From Falsibacillus albus (GTDB lineage: Bacteria > Bacillota > Bacilli > Bacillales > DSM-25281), in contig NZ_RCVZ01000015.1 of the NCBI RefSeq assembly GCF_003668575.1, forward strand, positions 1-64,000: a stretch of 64,000 nt of DNA. The letters are read 5' to 3'. Below, piece after piece: positions 34,599 to 42,490 of the stretch (positions within the stretch are counted from its first letter, which is position 1; each line of letters opens with the position of its first letter). A program made the translations under genes and the position numbers. A model generated the notes under the pieces. The model was not told the origin of the DNA, ran no database searches, and worked only from the letters and a program-made list of their open reading frames with translations.

Positions 34599-34993
34599 TT
34601 AAGGCTCTTTTCGTAAAGTTTGTTGCTATTCATTAAAGGTTGTATAAGTTTGATTTCCCCTGCAGGATGCTCGCCTTCCGAGTGGCCTCACACGAAGTGA
34701 GGTCGTTCGATGTTGGCACAGGACAAGGAAATCTTCGACAGCGACACATCGCACGAAGAAAAATGCCTGGCATTTTTCGAGGACGTGCCGAACTTAATCG
34801 AACATCCGCCTAACATCTCCTTGCTCCGCTGTGGGGTCTCACCTGTCCAGCTCCAGGACTTAGGGGCTCGAGGTGTCGCCCCTAGGCAAAGCCCTGCAGC
34901 TTTTCCACCTGGCCCGCTGATCCCTCCGGAATCTCGCACCTTCAGCTCCAATCAACAACATATGGCCAGTTATTTTAAATAAAAACTGTTAAA
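34599..34993. repeat. GC-rich intergenic repeat element, full-length copy (about 395 bp)
   Basis: Left end AAGTTTGTTGCTATTCATTA ... AAGGTTGTATAAGTTTGA and right end CCAATCAACAACATATGG ... TTATTTTAAATAAAAACTGTTAAAAACA are AT-rich; the 300-bp core is GC-rich and contains hairpins (CCTCACACGAAGTGAGG) and the GGGTCTCACCTGTCC and GCTCGAGG segments shared with other copies. Open frames inside it are not conserved between copies and are not genes. It explains most of the gap 34571-35106. Confidence 0.8.
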
Positions 34994-35106
34994 AACATGC
35001 TAGAACTAATTTCTGTAGAAACACCTGAAACAAAAATATTAGTATCGATAGAAAATTTATCCAACTTTTGGTATAGTTCTATTATTCTACCATATGGGGT
35101 GATGAC

Positions 35107-35742
35107 GTGTATGATCGACATTTATTTTTATTTGGCGGAAGCCCTCCCTTTACAAGAAATCTGGCAGAAAAGTTTGGCAGCTTGATCCCAAACAACAAAC
35201 CGATTGCCATCCTGTTTGTTGATAGGCCCGGCTGGCAGGCATATATGCCAAAATATACGGATGCATTAACTAAATGGGGGGATTCGCCTTTCACCTTTCA
35301 TCCGATGACAGACGATGGGAACTGCGGAGATTTTTCCGATCTTCAAAGAGCTGGGGGGATCGTTATTGGCGGGGGGGATACAGTAAAATACCATCAACAT
35401 ATCATAGATACGCAGATTGGAACCCTCATAAGGGAGAAATACAGTGAAGGCATTCCCATTGCAGGATTTTCAGCCGGAGCACTCATCTCCCCTGCCCACT
35501 GCATCATCCCCCCGATCGACAATGACTGGAACGAGCATCTTTTTTTAAAAGGGCTGGGACTAGTCAATCATTGTGTCATTTCGGTCCACTATCGCAAATG
35601 GGATGAAGAAGCCAATCTAAAAGCTGCCATCCACCAAACGAAATCACCAGTTGGTTATGGCATAGACGACGAAGCCGGAATCTATTTTCACAATGAAGAA
35701 CTTGCCTTCACTGAAGGTTTCATGACACATTTTGAAAAGTAA
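35107..35742 (+). CDS. Type 1 glutamine amidotransferase-like / peptidase S51-type protein
   Basis: 211 aa. The nucleophile elbow GFSAGAL (about residues 118-124) with preceding GGIVIGGGDT (about 82-91) matches the S51 dipeptidase-E/cyanophycinase-like group, in which Ser is the nucleophile. The later VISVHYRKW may carry the catalytic His. GTG at 35107 is the start (GGGGTGATG upstream); an overlapping ATG 4 nt on is in another frame. Probably a serine peptidase for small peptides. Confidence 0.78.
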   Translation: MYDRHLFLFGGSPPFTRNLAEKFGSLIPNNKPIAILFVDRPGWQAYMPKYTDALTKWGDSPFTFHPMTDDGNCGDFSDLQRAGGIVIGGGDTVKYHQHIIDTQIGTLIREKYSEGIPIAGFSAGALISPAHCIIPPIDNDWNEHLFLKGLGLVNHCVISVHYRKWDEEANLKAAIHQTKSPVGYGIDDEAGIYFHNEELAFTEGFMTHFEK

Positions 35743-35830
35743 TTCAGTTCTCGCATGCGTTACTATTTTTTTTTTGGGATTTATTCTTAGGATTTATTCT
35801 TAGACTATCAATCGCCTCATCAAAAAGTTG

Positions 35831-35857
35831 AAAAAGGCTGTCCGGGGACAGCCTTTC
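35831..35857 (-). terminator. Terminator of the YciI-like gene
   Basis: AAAGGCTGTCC / GGACAGCCTTT hairpin followed on the minus strand by TTTTT, 10 bases past the stop. Confidence 0.8.
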
Positions 35858-35866
35858 TCCTATCAG

Positions 35867-36166
35867 CTATACGATTTCTTCTTGAAAAAACACACCTATA
35901 TCTGATGACACCAAGGTCGAGGAAAACTCAATGATGCGAAACTCCATGAAACCATTCTGATAATATGGATCTTCCTTTAATATTTCTTCTAAACGGGCTC
36001 GTGAAATGTTTCCTGCTACGATGATTCCTCCATTGGCGGACAGTTTTGGCCCGGATGTCATGAATGTTTTGTTTTCATAATACTTTTTCAAAAATTTCAA
36101 ATGCTGTTCATGAATTTGTTCCATTTCTTGATTTGGATGTTTAAAATCGAGATCGACGATTAACAA
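35867..36166 (-). CDS. YciI-like protein
   Basis: About 99 aa from the TTG at 36166, which has AGGAGGAG 6 nt upstream; the longer ATG-start frame to 36205 would place this site inside the gene. The protein follows the YciI pattern: LIVDLDFKHP start, a His at about position 20 (IHEQHLKFL), GGIIVAGNISRARLEEILKE and then DPYYQNG. YciI proteins are small dimeric alpha-beta-barrel proteins of unclear function. Single gene. Confidence 0.75.
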   Translation of the reverse strand: MLIVDLDFKHPNQEMEQIHEQHLKFLKKYYENKTFMTSGPKLSANGGIIVAGNISRARLEEILKEDPYYQNGFMEFRIIEFSSTLVSSDIGVFFQEEIV

Positions 36167-36234
36167 CTTGATCTCCTCCTGTATGTATTCTATGCCTGTT
36201 TTCACAAGGTTTGCAGCTGATTATCAAAACATAG

Positions 36235-36310
36235 CAACATTGAGATGATGTTCGGTTTCCCCTGATTCCTCCGGAGCGACACCTTCCGCTCCAACCAAAA
36301 CCATAGGATG
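36235..36310. repeat. Short degenerate copy of the intergenic element
   Basis: GTTCGGTTTCCCCTGATTCC-TCCGGAG-CGACACC-TTCCGCTCC-AACCAAAACCATA resembles the right core of the element (TCCGGAATCTCGCACC-TTCAGCTCC-AATCAACAAC). Degenerate, so low confidence. Confidence 0.4.
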
Positions 36311-36407
36311 ACGTTTGTTACAAAATCATTTAGAAATCAGCCACATAAAAAAAATTGTGATTTGACTATACCCATCTTTTTAAGAAATGAAACCATATAA
36401 AGCACGA

Positions 36408-36731
36408 TTATGTAAAGTACGGCAAATAATAGATTAGAGAGATGATAAAGGTGCATGCAACATAAATGATACAGCCAATCAGGAATGGATTCAGCCGGAA
36501 CATAAATGGCTTAACTTGCCCGGCATCCTGCCGATTCCACCCCTTCACACTGGCATTCAGCTGATTGGAATTTTGGTTCAAATTAAAAGCAATCAGCCAT
36601 GTTCCTCCTAAAAAGAGCAAGCCGGTTAAAAACATCGCTTCCATAAAGCTCCAATGAAACAACCATGATACTACAACGGATAATAATAAATTTATGATGA
36701 TTGCAAAGATTAGCCATACTGCTTTTTTCAC
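36408..36731 (-). CDS. Three-helix membrane protein, unknown function
   Basis: 107 aa. Hydrophobic helices at about residues 6-27 (VWLIFAIIINLLLSVVVSWL), 32-49 (FMEAMFLTGLLFLGGTWLI) and 84-104 (FLIGCIIYVACTFIISLIYY) with a polar loop (NQNSNQLNASVKGWNRQD) between helices two and three. The GTG at 36731 is chosen because GGGGG lies 8 nt upstream; the GTG at 36740 overlaps that site. It lies 61 bp after the ribonucleotide reductase small subunit and could be read through from that operon. Confidence 0.65.
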   Translation of the reverse strand: MKKAVWLIFAIIINLLLSVVVSWLFHWSFMEAMFLTGLLFLGGTWLIAFNLNQNSNQLNASVKGWNRQDAGQVKPFMFRLNPFLIGCIIYVACTFIISLIYYLPYFT

Positions 36732-36792
36732 AGAAAACACCCCCTTCGATATTTACTTTACGAAAGAGGTGTTTGAAAGTTTCAAAATGTTA

Positions 36793-37830
36793 TTACAATT
36801 CATCAAAACCGTTGGAATCGGTTGCTTTCGTGTACTGTCTTGATTTCTGTTCGAAGAAATCTGTCTTGCCTTGATCGACTTCCTGATAAGCGATGATCCA
36901 ACGCAGAGGATTTGACTTATATCCCTCAAATGGTGCAGCAAAACCTAATTGTCTTGCCCGCTTATTGGCAATAAATTTGATATAATCCTCTACTTCATCC
37001 ATCATCAAACCTTGCATCTGATCACCGATGATGTGCCTTCCCCATTCGATCTCCAATTCGGCAGCATATTTGATTGTATCTGTCACGAACACATTGAATT
37101 CATCCGTATCGTATTCTGGATTCTCATGCAAGATTTCCTTGAGAATCTTTTCAAACAACCCAACATGTATTTGCTCGTCCCTGTTGATGTAATTGATCAT
37201 GGTGCTGGTAGCCAGCATTTTTTGATTTCGTGCAAGGTTATAGAAGAAGGCGAACCCAGAATAAAAGAATAATCCCTCAAGGATGACATCGTATACGATG
37301 GATTCGAGCAGATTCTTGATGCTCGGCTCTTCTGCAAATTTTCTATAGCCGTCCGTGACAAAACGATTTCTCTTTTCAAGGACGGGATCGGTCCGCCAAT
37401 ACTCGAATACCTCTTCCTGCTTATGCTTCGAGACGATGCTCGATAGTACATAGCTATACGAATGGTTATGGATGACTTCCTGCTGAGCGAGAATGATCAT
37501 TAAAGCGTTTATACTGGAATCGGTCAAATAATCCGCAACCCTACCCGCATAATCGGTTTGGATGCTGTCAAGAAGAGCAAGAAGACCGATAATTTTTAAG
37601 AATGTCTCCTGCTCTTTTTCCGGCAGCTGAGGAAACTGTTTAATATCCTTCGACATATTGATTTCAAATGGCGTCCAAAAGTTTGCAAGCATTCTTTTAT
37701 ATTTCGGATATGCCCAAGAAAATCTGACATCATCCCAATTCAATATATTTGAGCTTTTGCCGTTCACAATCGCTGTAGATGCATTCGGTGCTTCACGATC
37801 CAACAATGTCCTTTTGTTCAACAAAGTCAT
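36793..37830 (-). CDS. nrdB: Ribonucleoside-diphosphate reductase, small (radical) subunit, class I
   Basis: 345 aa. Houses the di-metal centre that makes the radical for deoxyribonucleotide synthesis. Metal ligands are visible in order: Asp in LLDSIQTDY, Glu and His in QQEVIHNHSYSY, Glu in ILEGLFFYSG, Glu and His in RDEQIHVGL. The Tyr four residues after the first His (IHNHSY) is in the radical position, so a tyrosyl-radical enzyme is expected. The C-terminal tail DSNGFDEL probably docks on the large subunit. 18 bp downstream of nrdA, under B12 riboswitch control. No nrdI is present, which argues against a classical class Ib system. Confidence 0.92.
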   Translation of the reverse strand: MTLLNKRTLLDREAPNASTAIVNGKSSNILNWDDVRFSWAYPKYKRMLANFWTPFEINMSKDIKQFPQLPEKEQETFLKIIGLLALLDSIQTDYAGRVADYLTDSSINALMIILAQQEVIHNHSYSYVLSSIVSKHKQEEVFEYWRTDPVLEKRNRFVTDGYRKFAEEPSIKNLLESIVYDVILEGLFFYSGFAFFYNLARNQKMLATSTMINYINRDEQIHVGLFEKILKEILHENPEYDTDEFNVFVTDTIKYAAELEIEWGRHIIGDQMQGLMMDEVEDYIKFIANKRARQLGFAAPFEGYKSNPLRWIIAYQEVDQGKTDFFEQKSRQYTKATDSNGFDEL

Positions 37831-37848
37831 TCTATTTCAGTCCTTTCT

Positions 37849-40101
37849 TTAGCTATGGCAGCTCTCGCATTCTTCAATGATGGAAGCTGATGTGGAACGA
37901 ACATAATAAGTTGTTTTCAACCCTGACTTCCATGCATTCAGATGAAGGTCAAGCAGTGCTTTTGCCTTGATGTCATTTGATACATAAAGATTGAATGAAA
38001 TCGATTGGTCGATATGACGCTGCCTCTTGGCATTTTGCTTCACGCTCCAATGCTGGTCGATATGATATGCACTCTTGTAATACCATTTTGTTTTTGGATT
38101 CAAGTCCGGTGCTGTAACAGGAATTTTGTAATCCTTTTTCTCCTCTGAATATTCCTGCTTGAAGATGGGGTCGATGCTTGCCGTCGACCCCGCAATGATG
38201 GAAGTTGATGAGTTCGGGGCAACCGCCATCAAGTAGCCGTTCCGGATCCCATCTTTCTTCACCCTTTCCTTTAATGCAGCCCATTTACCGGAATGGTAAG
38301 ATTTTTGTTCAAAGTACTTTCCTGATTTCCAATCCGATCCCTCGCAATATGGATACGCCCCTTTTTCTACTGCTAAGGATTGGCTTGCCTGGATCGTCAA
38401 ATAGGCAATTTCCTCATATAATTCATCACAATATTGGACAGCCTCTTCACTTTCCCATCTTATCCCTTTCAACGCTAGCAGGTGATGCCATCCAAACGTT
38501 CCCAAGCCGATTCCGCGATAGCGTTTATTTGTCAACTCAGCCTGAAGGACAGGGATTTGATTGATATCAATGACGTTATCCAGCATCCTCACCTGGATGG
38601 TGATCAATCGCTCAAGTACATCCTCCTGAACTGCTTTAGCCAACGAAATCGAAGAAAGATTGCAGACGACAAAATCACCAGGATGCTTTCGTATCAATAT
38701 TTGATCATCAGCCATGTATTCTTCCACTACATAGGTCGGACTCATATTCTGCATGATTTCTGTACAGAGATTACTGCAGTAGATCATCCCTTTATGCTTG
38801 TTCGGATTCCCGCGATTTGCCGCATCACGATAAAATAAGTAAGGTGTACCCGTTTCAAGCTGCGACTTTAATATGGATTTCATGATTTCGATAGCAGGGA
38901 CCGTCTTTTTCGATAGGAACGGATGGTACACGCATTCCCGATACCGCTTTGAAAATTCACCATTTTTCTTTTCATCATAGAAGTCCTCAAGTGAATATCC
39001 CATCACTTTCCTTACTTCATGTGGATCAAATAAATGCCAGTCTCCCCGCTCCTCTACAATTTCCATGAACAGATCCGGGATGCATATGCCTGTAAACAAG
39101 TCATGGGTCCTTTTACGCTCATCCCCATTGTTGAGCCTCGTATCCAGGAAAGAAAAGATGTCTCTATGCCATGCATCCAAATATACGGCGATAGCCCCTT
39201 GACGCTGGCCGAGCTGATCAACGGAAACCGCTGTATTGTTCAATTGCTTCATCCAAGGAATGACACCTGAACTGACCCCTTTGAAGCCTTTGATATCACT
39301 TCCCTGTGATCGTATCTTCCCAAGATAAACACCGATTCCCCCTCCATTTTTGCTCAAGGTCGAGGTATCAGTATTCGAGTCATAGATTCCACGCAAGCTA
39401 TCATCAACCGTATCAATGAAGCAGCTGGAGAGCTGGCCGTATGATTTCCCTGCATTTGCAAATGTAGGTGTCGCAACTGTCATGTAGAGGTTGGACATGG
39501 CCCAATATGCTTCCTTAACCAGGTCAAGCCTTTTATCCTTTGGCTCATTCTTCATCAATGTCATGGCGATAATCATATAACGCTCTTGCGGCAGCTCCAT
39601 CACTTGTCCACCGTGGGTTTTGGCCAAATACCGATCTGCAAGCGTCACTATCGCAATGTATGTAAATAATTCATCGTTTGCGGGCTGAATTTCCTTTTCA
39701 AGCTCGACCATTTCCTCATGTGAGTATGATTGAGATAGATCGCTATCATAGATCCCTCTTGCAGACAAGTCCTTTATGAGACCCGGAAGAGATCCATAGT
39801 CACTTCCTTTTGGCATTTTCCTCTGTTGTACAGCCTTTTGATATAGCTCCATTAAGTAAATCCTGGCTGCCACAAATGTCCAATCCGGTTCGATGGCTGA
39901 AATTCTCTCGACAGCTGTAAGTATAAGTAGATTGATCCATTGTTCATCACTTTGCTCAGGATTTAAATGGAGTGAGCGAATCATTTTATCTTCATACTGC
40001 TGAAGATCCAAAGCAGGGTACTCCATTCCGATCCCTTTCAACATACTCTTAAATTGTTTGATCCTAGTTTGGTTAATTTGTGTTTCGATTAGTGCCGGCA
40101 T
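37849..40101 (-). CDS. nrdA: Ribonucleoside-diphosphate reductase, large (catalytic) subunit, class I
   Basis: 750 aa. Reduces ribonucleoside diphosphates. Catalytic cysteines are visible: QLSSCFIDT (redox Cys), SNLCTEI (thiyl-radical Cys with N-x-C-x-E) and VVCNLSS (second redox Cys). The PNSSTSIIAGSTASIDP block is intact, and the C-terminus ends ECESCHS with the CxxC shuttle. No N-terminal ATP-cone is seen, so overall dATP inhibition is unlikely. It overlaps the thioesterase gene by 29 bp. Symbol nrdA follows the subunit type; nrdE would be the alternative name. Confidence 0.92.
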   Translation of the reverse strand: MPALIETQINQTRIKQFKSMLKGIGMEYPALDLQQYEDKMIRSLHLNPEQSDEQWINLLILTAVERISAIEPDWTFVAARIYLMELYQKAVQQRKMPKGSDYGSLPGLIKDLSARGIYDSDLSQSYSHEEMVELEKEIQPANDELFTYIAIVTLADRYLAKTHGGQVMELPQERYMIIAMTLMKNEPKDKRLDLVKEAYWAMSNLYMTVATPTFANAGKSYGQLSSCFIDTVDDSLRGIYDSNTDTSTLSKNGGGIGVYLGKIRSQGSDIKGFKGVSSGVIPWMKQLNNTAVSVDQLGQRQGAIAVYLDAWHRDIFSFLDTRLNNGDERKRTHDLFTGICIPDLFMEIVEERGDWHLFDPHEVRKVMGYSLEDFYDEKKNGEFSKRYRECVYHPFLSKKTVPAIEIMKSILKSQLETGTPYLFYRDAANRGNPNKHKGMIYCSNLCTEIMQNMSPTYVVEEYMADDQILIRKHPGDFVVCNLSSISLAKAVQEDVLERLITIQVRMLDNVIDINQIPVLQAELTNKRYRGIGLGTFGWHHLLALKGIRWESEEAVQYCDELYEEIAYLTIQASQSLAVEKGAYPYCEGSDWKSGKYFEQKSYHSGKWAALKERVKKDGIRNGYLMAVAPNSSTSIIAGSTASIDPIFKQEYSEEKKDYKIPVTAPDLNPKTKWYYKSAYHIDQHWSVKQNAKRQRHIDQSISFNLYVSNDIKAKALLDLHLNAWKSGLKTTYYVRSTSASIIEECESCHS

Positions 40102-40585
40102 CTATGATTCCATCCCTTCCATGCTGATTTGAAGATTTGTTCAGTCTGTGTTGTTTACGAGTTCGTGCTTCTGCAAAAAGATTCCTGTCTTCGTCTGTTT
40201 CAAGGACAACCTTTTGAACAGTAATTGGTTTGCCAAGCTCATCTTTTGCTACCATCGTCAAAAATGAAGTGGTGGTCAATGTTTTTGTTTCTTTCAAAAG
40301 ATCCTCACTCTCAACCTTCACATAAACTTCAATAGACGTCTTCCCTGTCGCTATTACCACGGCTTCAAGTGGAAGGATATCGCCCGTTTTTGCCGATGAT
40401 ATAAAATTGACTGTATCGATCGAGGCAGTCACCACTACTTTTTTTGAGTGCTTCATGGCAGCGATCGCAGCGATTTCATCGATGTAAGATAATATCTTAC
40501 CACCGAAAATCGTCCCATATGATTCGTATCGTGCGGTAAAACCAGTTTCGTTTGAATCGTCCGTGACCTTTTGCGACTTTCCCAA
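40073..40585 (-). CDS. Hotdog-fold acyl-CoA thioesterase (YkhA-like), first gene of the B12-controlled operon
   Basis: 170 aa. The hotdog domain has the acyl-CoA thioesterase landmarks: GTIFGGKILSYIDEIAAIAA (about residues 24-43), VVTASIDTVNFISSAKTGDI (about 49-68) and TTTSFLTMVAKD (about 103-114). It cleaves acyl-CoA to free acid and CoA in the cytosol. The last 25 residues are polar and unlike the family. The TTG at 40585 is preceded by GAGGG at short spacing. Its position between the riboswitch and nrdA is unusual for the family; a link to B12 shortage is suggested but not shown. Confidence 0.8.
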   Translation of the reverse strand: MGKSQKVTDDSNETGFTARYESYGTIFGGKILSYIDEIAAIAAMKHSKKVVVTASIDTVNFISSAKTGDILPLEAVVIATGKTSIEVYVKVESEDLLKETKTLTTTSFLTMVAKDELGKPITVQKVVLETDEDRNLFAEARTRKQHRLNKSSNQHGRDGIIDAGTNRNTN

Positions 40586-40617
40586 CCTTCCCTCTCATTC
40601 CATGTGTTCAGAAGCAT

Positions 40618-40649
40618 AAAAAAACCTATTCTCTCAAGAGAACAGGTTT
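40618..40649 (-). terminator. Expression-platform terminator of the cobalamin riboswitch
   Basis: AACCTGTTCTC / GAGAATAGGTT hairpin followed by seven T on the minus strand, between the aptamer and the first start codon. Formation would stop transcription when B12 is bound (known mode for this riboswitch class). Confidence 0.85.
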
Positions 40650-40724
40650 AAAAACGTTGATAAATAATTAGATGAATCAGCATCTACTATGTACCCTCGT
40701 TCCATCCTCCCAGCTCCCGAAGAA

Positions 40725-40907
40725 GATTAGACGTATGATCAAGGCAGGTCTCCTGACTCGTGCTTCCATTTACTCTAAGGCCTTCCCATCCCTTCTTGAG
40801 ACAGTGGACACCCTTATTTCATCAGCACTTACAGTTGCGGGAACAGTTCTGGACTTACACCAGATTCCCTATTAAGTCTTCAACAGACACCTTAATCATC
40901 GGTTTTT
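40725..40907 (-). promoter_or_regulatory. Cobalamin (AdoCbl) riboswitch aptamer
   Basis: Minus-strand RNA contains, in order, the conserved blocks TTAAGGTGTCT ... AATAGGGAATCTGGTG, AAGTCCAGAACTG, CCCGCAACTGTAAG, a variable arm, and GAGTCAGGAGACCTGCC, the diagnostic B12-box of cobalamin riboswitches. An intrinsic terminator follows about 75 bases downstream. It precedes the thioesterase-nrdA-nrdB operon, so the class I reductase should be made when B12 is scarce. Confidence 0.95.
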
Positions 40908-41062
40908 CACTATATATAGATATATTTTAAATATAAAACACAAAATATTGTGCCTTAGATTATATTAAACTTCTTTTTTTATTTTTGCAAGCATCTTTTT
41001 TCTAAACTATTAATCATCTCTATCAAGATAAATTGTCTATGTATAGGATTCATGATAAAGTA

Positions 41063-41084
41063 AAAAATGAGTACACTCATTTTT
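41063..41084 (+). promoter_or_regulatory. 22-bp palindrome (operator) upstream of the TetR gene
   Basis: AAAAATGAGT-AC-ACTCATTTTT has perfect 10-bp arms and ends 18 bp before the TTG start. It overlaps the expected promoter/transcription-start area (TTGTCT-N17-TAAAGT at about 41034-41062 is a weak match). It is the likely autoregulatory site. Confidence 0.8.
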
Positions 41085-41102
41085 CTGAAAGGGTGAGCAA
41101 TA

Positions 41103-41717
41103 TTGATTGGTATACGGAAGAAAAAGAAGCAGGAAACTAAAAATAGAATTCTTAAATCAGCTAAAAAGCTCTTCTTTGAAAATGGCTATGACTATACAAC
41201 CACCGAAGAGATTGCTAGAGAGGCAGAAGTCGCATCAGGCACAATCTTCAACTATTTTGACAGTAAGGCAGAAATCCTGATTGAAGCATTTGCCGATGAC
41301 TTTATGGAGGAAATGGACCAGCATGAGTTCCAACTCGACCAGCAAGACTTGCAAAAGGCCGCAGCCGATCTGATTTATGACTTTATCGATAACCGCATTA
41401 AGCGATACAGTAATATTAGCAAAAAAATCATGAGACAGCTGTTTTCTTCATCCTTTACAGCCTTCAAATCAAAGCCGGAGCTATTAAAAAAAATGATAGA
41501 CCTCGATTTCATGTTTGTCGATGAATTAATTGTTTATATAAATGAAATGAAAGCAAGGCGGCTGCTGCCTGAAACCTTCCAATCGAATGAAGCGGCCGAA
41601 ATCATTTACAGCATTCTCGCATTTGAATATATCATTTACATTTTTCAAAAGGATCGCACACTGACAGAGTTGATGGATGGGATACGGAATAAAGTGAATT
41701 TCATCATTAAAGATTGA
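41103..41717 (+). CDS. TetR-family regulator, probably autoregulated
   Basis: 204 aa. HTH region: NRILKSAKKLFFENGYDYTT ... TEEIAREAEVASGTIFNYFDSKAEIL (residues 13-58), a complete TetR DNA-binding domain; the C-terminal ligand domain is generic. TTG start with AAAGGGTGAG 9 nt upstream. The palindrome at 41063-41084 is directly in front. No neighbouring gene shares that site, so targets other than itself lie elsewhere. Confidence 0.87.
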   Translation: MIGIRKKKKQETKNRILKSAKKLFFENGYDYTTTEEIAREAEVASGTIFNYFDSKAEILIEAFADDFMEEMDQHEFQLDQQDLQKAAADLIYDFIDNRIKRYSNISKKIMRQLFSSSFTAFKSKPELLKKMIDLDFMFVDELIVYINEMKARRLLPETFQSNEAAEIIYSILAFEYIIYIFQKDRTLTELMDGIRNKVNFIIKD

Positions 41718-41724
41718 AGATACC

Positions 41725-41749
41725 GGCGCCCTCTTAAAAAGGGGCGCCC
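41725..41749 (+). terminator. Weak hairpin after the TetR gene
   Basis: GGCGCCC / GGGCGCC stem with AAAAA in the loop; no T-run follows on either strand, so this may be only a partial terminator. Confidence 0.4.
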
Positions 41750-41776
41750 TTAAGACATTAAAGTTAAGAAACTCTT

Positions 41777-42202
41777 TTACAAAATTTTCCGAAAAACTTG
41801 CTGGCCTTTTAATCTCTCATATCCGATGCTTTCGTAAAATTGGTGGGCGGTCGATCTTTCATTTCCAGACCTTAATTTAATTTGTGAAAAACCGTTCGCT
41901 CTTGACCATGACTCACATTTCTGCATAAGCTGTGTCCCAATCCCTTTTCCCCTGAAAACTTCGTCGATGACAATCCCACCGATTTCAGCATAAGTATCCT
42001 GAATAAGGAATTTCCCAAACACATGACACCATCCTGCAATAAGTCCCTCTTGAGCTTCCTCCACAAACACTGCATGATATTTACTGGAAAGGATTTTTTC
42101 CAATCGCACTTCTACTTGATTTTCAGGAATTTCATACCCCAGTTGAAAGCACAGCCTCGAAATTTGTTTTGCATCCTTTAATTGAGCTCTTCTAATCAAC
42201 AA
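41777..42202 (-). CDS. GNAT-family N-acetyltransferase
   Basis: 141 aa, typical compact GNAT. Acetyl-CoA loop: GGIVIDEVFRGKGIGTQLM (about residues 74-92); closing region NERSTAHQFYESIGYERL (about 114-131). This resembles the aminoglycoside 6'-acetyltransferase-like group, but substrate specificity cannot be claimed. TTG start with GGGGTGA upstream. Monocistronic. Confidence 0.85.
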   Translation of the reverse strand: MLIRRAQLKDAKQISRLCFQLGYEIPENQVEVRLEKILSSKYHAVFVEEAQEGLIAGWCHVFGKFLIQDTYAEIGGIVIDEVFRGKGIGTQLMQKCESWSRANGFSQIKLRSGNERSTAHQFYESIGYERLKGQQVFRKIL

Positions 42203-42286
42203 AACGATTCACCCCTAATTTTAATGGACACATTTCCTATATAATAAGACTTCTTCCAATAGTCGAAAATCTCCTTTATAAAATTT

Positions 42287-42370
42287 TGCTCTTATCGAAA
42301 AGTTTGTTGCTGTTCATTAAAGGTTGTGTAAATTTGACTTATTTTAAAGTAAAATTGTTAAAAACAACAA
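42287..42370. repeat. Core-less copy of the intergenic element (two ends joined)
   Basis: 42287-42340 aligns with the left end (AAGTTTGTTGCTGTTCATTA ... AAGGTTGTGTAAATTTGA) and continues directly into the right end (CTTATTTTAAAGTAAAATTGTTAAAAACAACAA) of the 395-bp element at 34599-34993. The GC-rich core of about 300 bp is missing. No gene is supported in 42203-42490. Confidence 0.65.
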
Positions 42371-42490
42371 TTTTTTATAAAATAGCCATTATCATAAAAT
42401 CAAAAAAAATTTCATTTTTTAAAGGGAAATCCGATTGTCAAAGGGAAGTTTTATATGAACATATAAATCATGCACTAGGGGGAATACAAC

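Noticed and set aside
34688-34982. Overlapping frames on both strands within the 395-bp intergenic element
   Set aside because: They are not conserved in the other copies of the element and have no ribosome binding sites; high GC content lowers stop frequency.
36793-40101. Class Ib (NrdEF) assignment for the ribonucleotide reductase
   Set aside because: No nrdI lies in the operon. The missing ATP cone alone does not prove class Ib, so it is left as class I.
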